From Capra hircus (Eukaryota; Chordata; Mammalia; Artiodactyla; Bovidae), in the NCBI RefSeq assembly GCF_001704415.2, contig NC_030822.1, positions 54,615,345 to 54,679,344 of the forward strand: a stretch of 64,000 bases of DNA, written 5' to 3'. Positions 58,248 to 64,000 of the stretch are shown piece by piece. The notes under the pieces were generated by a model. It was given only the letters and a program-made list of their open reading frames with translations, made no database searches and was not told the DNA's origin. Within the stretch, counting starts at the first letter, position 1. Every line of letters starts with the position of its first letter. Position numbers and translations under genes: made by a program.

Positions 58248-58429
58248 GAGTAGTTATGGATTATGGACTAATCCAGGAACGGGATTGGGCAACAAAGCAG
58301 AATGGAGATAAAAGTCCTTGGCAGTATGGTCATAGTTATGGGAAGTTGCCTAGAATGGTTGTAACTAGGATGGAAAAGGCAGAGACAGATGCCAAATTCT
58401 TCTCGTTAACCTAAAAGAATAGAACAGCC

Positions 58430-58830
58430 AGTTATTTTACCAGCGAAACTGGTGTATTTGGGAGCAGCAAAGAACGGCAATTCGGAACATGCGACTGTGG
58501 CGAACCACAAATGATAGGCTGGTAAAGCAAAGGAGAGGGAACTCTTTTATAGAGGAGAAGGGGAAGTTGGGAGGGGCTGGTTATATATGAAAAAATCCAT
58601 TGGAGGAAACTAGGAATTTGAAGTATAATGGCTTTTCATTTGCTGAGTTGTGAGTCCCTCACGGACTGAGGGGAGAATCTTTTTCCCTCCCGCTGGCAGT
58701 GGTAGTTGCACCTCCTGTCGGAGATGCAGAGTACATCTCTCTCTGTTGGCTTCAGGACTGGTAACCAGTGGGACGCGCATGAGAGCTCCCTCTTCTGGCC
58801 TCCTGACTCCATTTTAGTGAGGTTTTCCTT
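58430..58830. other. Unassigned GC-richer block, LTR-like at best
   Basis: The stretch from 'gccagttattttaccagcg' to 'tggcctcctgactcc' has CpGs, a 'cttttatagaggag' near 58542, and repeat-like texture different from its surroundings. It might be an antisense solo LTR. I found no clear TG...CA ends or target duplication, so this stays open. Confidence 0.25.
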
Positions 58831-59995
58831 GATTAATTTTTGCATTGTCCATACATTGAAAGATGACCTGGAAATGAGTTATGACACAGACTTAGATAGT
58901 AGTATATTTGAGTAACATGAACCTCTGTGGACAAGAAGGTTTCCCTGCTGTTTCCCAGACCCATCTGATGGTAGGAGAACTTTGGGGAGAGGGAATAGTG
59001 ATATCCCATATTCTAGTTCCTATTTATAGGAAAATTTGCCAAGAAGGTCAACTTCTTTAGTTGAGCTCCTTTGCTGAAAGATCAATGAATGCTGTTTTGT
59101 GAATAGATTTTAGTCTGTGATTCTCTGTGGAGAAGATTACTATCATTTTTTTTAATATGAATATATTTGGAAAACTGCTACTAAGCAACCTGTTGTCATT
59201 TCCTAATGTTACTATAATCTGGTGTCAATGCCTAATGATCTCATTGGACTTGTTATCTTCCCTCCAGCTATGCTGGCATCAAGTAAGTACATTAATAAAC
59301 GTTAAGAAATGCATTCATTAAAAACCAAGCCATCACTTTGGAGCTGGCTAAGGCCAACTCAGTGTCTAAATGAGTCGGGCAAGTTAGAGAAAATCATGAG
59401 CCTGAAAATGACTTTGTCTTTCAGGTTGGTTTGGGCAAGGTAGCAAGAGATGAATAAGTTGTAATGTAATGGGATTTGATATTACTTTTATAAGATATAT
59501 CACTTTAACGTGATGCTTTGTCATTAAAGTGTTAGTAATATGACAGCCTTGAAAAGAGTTGATGCTTCTCCTGTGTTTTTATTTATTGGCTCCATGACAG
59601 GATTGTGTATTAAAATGCTGTTAAGATTTTGAAAGGGATGTCTAGGAAAGTAGTTAAAAAACAAATCCCCAAGTGGCTTGATCCAATTTATAAACTCTAG
59701 CAGTGTGTAGCTAATTGCAGATAGATTTTATTTTTTAAGGTATTATGTCAGCTCTCTTGTGTATGCCTTCTATATTGGAGCATAGACATTATCTTTCCCA
59801 ACATTAGGTTTGAGGAAATAGTTTCAAAGACAGGAATAGCAGAAGTGTTATTTTATGGTGTACTTTCCCCTTTTGTGTAAGTCTGCTAAAATTCTGAGGT
59901 CGGGCAAAGAGGCTTTTCAACTAAAAGTTAGCTGATAGAAATTTTACACAGCAATGAGAAAATACAATTATCTAATATTCGATATACCTTATATA
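58831..59995. other. Unassigned 1.2 kb
   Basis: AT-rich; no repeat or gene recognised. Confidence 0.5.
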
Positions 59996-60002
59996 CATAT
60001 CA

Positions 60003-61486
60003 GTTCAGTTCAGCTCAGTTCAGTCACTCAGTCATTTCTAACTCTTTGTGACCCCATGAATCGCAGCATGCCAGGCCTCCCTGTCCATCACCAACTCCTG
60101 GAGTTCACTCAAACTCATATCCATCGAGTTGGTGATGCCATCCAGCCATCTCATCCTCTGTCGTCCCCTTCTCCTGCCCCCAATCCCTCCCAGCATCAGA
60201 GTCTTTTCCAATGAGTCAGCTCTTCGCATGAGGTGGCCAAAGTATTGGAGTTTCAGCTTCAGCATCAGTCCTTCCAATGAACACCCAGGACTGATCTCCT
60301 TTAGGATGGACTGGTTGGATCTCCTTGCAGTCCAAGGGACTCTTGAGTCTTCTCCAACACCACAGTTCAAAAGCATCAATTCTTTGGCACTCAGCTTTCT
60401 TCACAGTCCAACTCTCACATCCATACATGACCACTGGAAAAACCATAGCCTTGACTAGACGGAACTTTGTTGGCAAAGTAATGTCTCTGCTTTTGAATAT
60501 GCTATCTAGGTCGGTCATAAGTTTCCTTCCAAGGAGTAAGCGTCTTTTAACTTCATGGCTGCAGTCACCATCTGCAGTGATTTTGGAGCCCCCAAAAATA
60601 AAGTCTGACACTGTTTCCACATCTATTTCCCATGAAGTGATGGAACCAGATGCCATGATCTTCGTTTTCTGAATGTTGAGCTTTAAGCCAACTTTTTCAC
60701 TCTCCTCTTTCACTTTCATCAAGAGGCTCTTTAGTTCCTCTTCACTTTCTGCCATAAGGGTGGTGTCATCTGCATATCTGAGGTTATTGATATTTCTCCC
60801 AGCAATCTTGATTCCAGCTTGTGCTTCTTCCAACCCAGCATTTCTCATGATGTACTCTGCATATAAGTTAAATAAGCAGGGTGACAATATACAGCCTTGA
60901 CGTACTCCTTTTCCTATTTGGAACCAGTCTGTTGTCCCATGTCCAGTTTTAACTGTTGCTTCCTGACCTGCATACAGATTTCTCAAGAGGCAGGTCAGGT
61001 GGTCTGGTATTCCCATCTCTTTCAGAATTTTCCACAGTTTATTGTGATCCACACAGTCAAAGGCTTTGGCATAGTCAATAAATCAGAAATAGATGTTTTT
61101 CTGGAACTCTCTTGCTTTTTCGATGATCCAGCGGATGTTGGCAATTTGATCTCTGGTTCCTCTGCCTTTTCTAAAACCAGCTTGGACATCTGGAAGTTCA
61201 CGGTTCATGTATTGCTGAAGCCTGGCTTGGAGAATTTTGAGCATTACTTTACTAGCGTGTGAGATGAGTGCAATTGTACGGTAGTTTGAGCATTCTTTGG
61301 CACGGCCTTTCTTTGGGATTGGAATGAAAACTGACATTTTCCAGTCCTGTGGCCACTGCTGAGTTTTCCAAACTTGCCGGCAAATTGAGTGCAGCACTTT
61401 CATAGCATCATCTTTCAGGATTTGAAATAGCTCCACTGGAATTCCATCACCTCCACTAGCTTTGTTTGTAGTGATGCTTTCTAAGG
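60003..61486 (-). mobile_element. BovB LINE, longest copy in the window
   Basis: A 1.48-kb minus-strand BovB, 5'-truncated, flanked by the 7-bp repeat CATATCA (59996-60002 and 61487-61493). It covers most of the reverse-transcriptase domain to the 3' end. Autonomous BovB is about 3 kb, so the endonuclease half is absent. Confidence 0.95.
60216..61486 (-). pseudogene. BovB reverse transcriptase, nearly intact frame
   Basis: On the minus strand one reading frame runs from the truncation point to about 60345. In order it shows the KASGGDGIP block, IPIPKKG...NYRTIAL, the AGFRKGRGT stretch, YAKAFDCV (first catalytic Asp region), RQGCILSPCLF, and YADD (codons at 60765-60776). One TGA stop at 61083-61085 interrupts it just before YAKAFD; other copies suggest a Cys codon there. 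A 2-base deletion near 60341-60348 then shifts the C-terminal part. It is not functional. Confidence 0.9.
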
Positions 61487-61662
61487 CATATCACCCATAA
61501 TCAAAGAAATGTCAGTTACAATGATACTCATTTTTATTTCCCAAAATGGCAAGACTTTATTTAAAAAGAGTTCATACTCAGTGTTGCTGTGGGAACAGGG
61601 CACAGCTTCAGTATAGCGCATATCCATAATATGTCAACAACTTTAAAAGTAAATTCTCTTTG

Positions 61663-62053
61663 TTTTCAGTTCAGTTCAGTTCAGTCCCTCAGTCCTGTCT
61701 GACTCTTTGCAACCCCATGGACTGCAGCACACCAGGCCTCCCTCTCCACCAACTCCCGGAGTTTACTCAAACTCATGTCCATTGAGTTGGTGATGCCATC
61801 CAACCATCTCATCCTCTGTCACCCCCTTCTCCTCCTGCCTTCAATCTTTCCCAGCATCAGGGTCTTTTCAAATGAGTCAGTTCTTCGCATCAGGTGGCTA
61901 GAGTGTTGGAGTTTCAGCTTCAGCATCAGTCCTTCCAATGAATATTCAGGACTGATTTCCTTAGGATGGACTGGTTGGATCTCCTAGCAGTCCACGGGAC
62001 TCTCAAGAGTCTTCTCCAGCATTTCAAAAGCATCAGTTCTTTGGCGCTCAGCT
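61663..62053 (-). mobile_element. BovB LINE 3' fragment with target-site duplication
   Basis: Minus-strand BovB with a 9-bp repeat TTCTCTTTG at 61654-61662 and 62054-62062. It starts 'ttttcagttcagttcagttc' and ends near 'ggcgctcagct'. Confidence 0.9.
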
Positions 62054-62062
62054 TTCTCTTTG

Positions 62063-62830
62063 ATTTAGCAGTTTCATTTTCAGAAGTTTGTCTTATAGAA
62101 GTAAGTGCGTATGTGCTAAGTCACTTCAGTCGTGTTGGACTCTTTGTGACCCTATGGACCATAGCCCACCAGGCTCCTCTGTCCATGGGATTCTCCAGAC
62201 AAGAATACTGGAGAGGGTTGCCATGCCCTCCTCCAAGGGATCTTTCTGACCCAAGAATCAAAACTGTCTCTTGCAACTCCTGTATTGCAGGTGGATTCTT
62301 TAAGGCTAAGCCACCAGGGAAGCCCATAAAAGTACTTCTAGGTCAAAACAAAAATGTACCCATAAGAATATTTACTGCAACATTGTTTGGAATAGCAACA
62401 AAATGAAACAAAACAAAACTGGAGAAGTCTGATCCTGGAAGAGCAATTTTAGATTATGACACATTTTCAAATGTTGTAGAAAACTATTTAAAGACATTGA
62501 AAGATAAACAATATGTGTTCTTAAGTGGGAAAGCATATTCCATATGGTAAGTATGTATAACATAGTTTCACTTTTGTGTTGGTAGCTATACATGTGGGAA
62601 AAAACTGCAGACATAATCAAGGAATTTTGGGTGAAGTGTTGTATAGGTAATCCAGGAGGACCTGGGAGAAGGTGGGGAGATGCTGGAGCCAGCTGGAGGT
62701 GGAGAGCATAGAGCAGGTGGCAGACTGCTGTTCACAAAGTGCCAGTGATTGCATCCCATGGGTAGTGACATGAGTGATTTTCTTCGTCTGTTTTGATACG
62801 CATTTTCTAAAATTTATATAATAAACATAG
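62063..62830 (+). mobile_element. L1M-type LINE 3' end, interrupted by a SINE
   Basis: Sense L1M: 'tttagcagtttcattttcag', then beyond the SINE 'actgcaacattgtttggaatagcaac', 'ctatttaaagacattgaaag', and the 3' end 'cattttctaaaatttatataataaac'. The SINE at 62104-62326 interrupts it. Confidence 0.7.
62104..62326 (-). mobile_element. Bov-tA SINE
   Basis: Minus-strand copy from 'gtgcgtatgtgctaagtcac' to 'ggctaagccaccagggaagccc'. Confidence 0.9.
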
Positions 62831-62831
62831 A

Positions 62832-63022
62832 CAGTGAAAGCATCTGCCTACAGTGCGGGAGACCTGAGTTCGATCCCTGGGTCAGGAAGATCCCCTATCC
62901 CCAGGAGAAGGAAATGGCAACCCACTCCAGTACTCTTGCCTGGAAAATCCCATGGATGGAGGAGCCTGGTAGGCTACAGTCCATGGGGTTGCAAAGAGTA
63001 GGACACAACTAAAAGACTTCAT
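62832..63022 (+). mobile_element. Bov-tA SINE with a consensus B box
   Basis: Sense SINE carrying GTTCGATCC at 62878-62886, an exact match to the RNA polymerase III B-box core. The first ~15 bases of the element are missing, so the A box is weakened. The 3' tail ends 'gtaggacacaactaaaag'. Confidence 0.88.
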
Positions 63023-63354
63023 CTTCCTTCCCATATTGCTTTGTAATGAAAAAATAAAATAGTGTTTTAAAAAACATGGAAAGGTGATTGGATGCTCAGC
63101 TTTTGATGAATTGAGAGAAGAGTTTATGTTGTGAAGTTAGCAAGCAAGCTAAGGGCACATGATGTGAGAATGATAAAAATGATTACTAATTTTCCTCATT
63201 TTTATTTAGCCACGGCCAGTTTATGGGATTCTTTTGGCAAAACATTAAATTAAAGCAAAGTGTGCTAAGATGATTTGTGTTTAAAACCAGATTACTGGAT
63301 CATGGAAAAATGAAGCATTTTACTGAATTGCTTCCTCAGATCAAGACTGTTTTT
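63023..63354. other. Unassigned sequence
   Basis: Nothing recognised. Confidence 0.5.
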
Positions 63355-63356
63355 CA

Positions 63357-63603
63357 GGAACTTTCCTGGAGGCACAGTGGATAAGAATCCACCTGTCAAT
63401 GCAGGGAATGTGGGTTTGATCCCTAGGCCAGGAAGACTCCACGTGCCACCACTGCTGAGCCCACCAGCCTGGAACCTGTGCTCCACAAGAAGAGGCACCA
63501 TAGTGAGAAGCCTGCACGCCACAGCTGGAGAGCAGCCCCCATTTACCACAACTAGAGGAAGCCTGCGCAAAGCAACGAAGACCCAGCACAGCCAAAAAAA
63601 GAA
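63357..63603 (+). mobile_element. CHR-type SINE
   Basis: Sense CHR: 'ggaactttcctggaggcacag', 'gtgggtttgatccctaggcc', 'gcgcaaagcaacgaagaccc', ending 'agcacagccaaaaaaag'. Imperfect flanking repeats around 63344-63356 and 63604-63618 may be its target duplication. Confidence 0.85.
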
Positions 63604-63606
63604 GAG

Positions 63607-64000
63607 TATTTTTCAAAGAAAGACCTTCTTAGAGAATCATTTGCCTGCTTTGTCTCACAAAGATTATACTCTTACTGGTTTAATAAGACCTACAAATATG
63701 TTGAACTTCAAACTGATGTAAAGACGAGTGTTCATCAGGGTTGACTAGGTAGTAGTTAGGACTGTGATTTATTTGGAATTGCTGATCTACCCTGAGATTA
63801 GAAGAAGTACAGATTTTAAAGAATCTTAGAGGAATTGAAGTTGCAGTTTCAGAAAAGTTGTTCAGAACGATAATTGGAACACAGACATCTGTCTGTGGCT
63901 TAATTATCAAACACTTGTCCTGTTATTGCAATTTCCTGTAGAAGAAGTGATAGCCCTAAAAGTCAACTGTATCTACCAGTTAAAAAACAAACACCAGACA
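63607..64000. other. Unassigned sequence at the window end
   Basis: No repeat or gene recognised. Confidence 0.5.

Noticed and set aside
60216..61486. Active reverse transcriptase gene
   Set aside because: The copy is 5'-truncated, has a stop at 61083-61085 and a frameshift near 60345, so it is a pseudogene.

Overview
This window is nuclear DNA of a bovid ruminant, most likely cattle or a close relative. The call rests on repeat content: BovB (RTE-clade) LINE pieces, many tRNA-Glu-derived Bov-tA SINEs with BovB-like 3' tails, two dimeric Bov-A2 SINEs, a young cattle-type L1 fragment, and CHR-type cetartiodactyl SINEs, over a background of old MIR, L2, L1M and hAT remnants. I see no bacterial or viral gene, no tRNA, rRNA or CRISPR, no CpG-island-like promoter and no convincing host protein-coding exon. 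The window reads as intergenic or deep intronic sequence. All longer recognisable reading frames are decayed pieces of BovB or L1 reverse transcriptase, or chance frames inside SINEs.

Layout. 0-10 kb: a hAT element holding a chimeric retro-insert, then BovB, MIR, L2 and L1M remnants and several SINEs. 10-20 kb: a sparse, mostly unique stretch with a few SINEs, a CHR SINE and a short telomere-like array. 20-28 kb: dense; BovB and Bov-A2, four minus-strand Bov-tA copies, a young 5'-truncated L1 with a perfect target-site duplication, and an inverted BovB pair. 28-36 kb: an old L1 with a second L1 nested in it, then an L2 split by a SINE. 36-39 kb: little recognised. 39-46 kb: L1M remnants and a second inverted BovB pair. 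46-48 kb: a 358-bp direct duplication of otherwise unrecognised sequence. 48-60 kb: SINEs, MIR, L1, CHR, and a SINE insertion that is partly duplicated. 60-64 kb: the longest BovB copy (about 1.5 kb, reverse-transcriptase frame broken by one stop codon and a later frameshift), another BovB, L1M, SINEs and a CHR SINE.

There are no genes acting together here. The biology on show is retrotransposition: BovB supplies the machinery thought to mobilise Bov-tA and Bov-A2. Several insertions record unusual events, namely a BovB/Bov-tA chimera with one 14-bp target-site duplication, a BovB carrying a 71-bp patch of L1 sequence in opposite sense, and SINEs with internal or partial tandem duplications. 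I found no evidence for a new multi-gene system.
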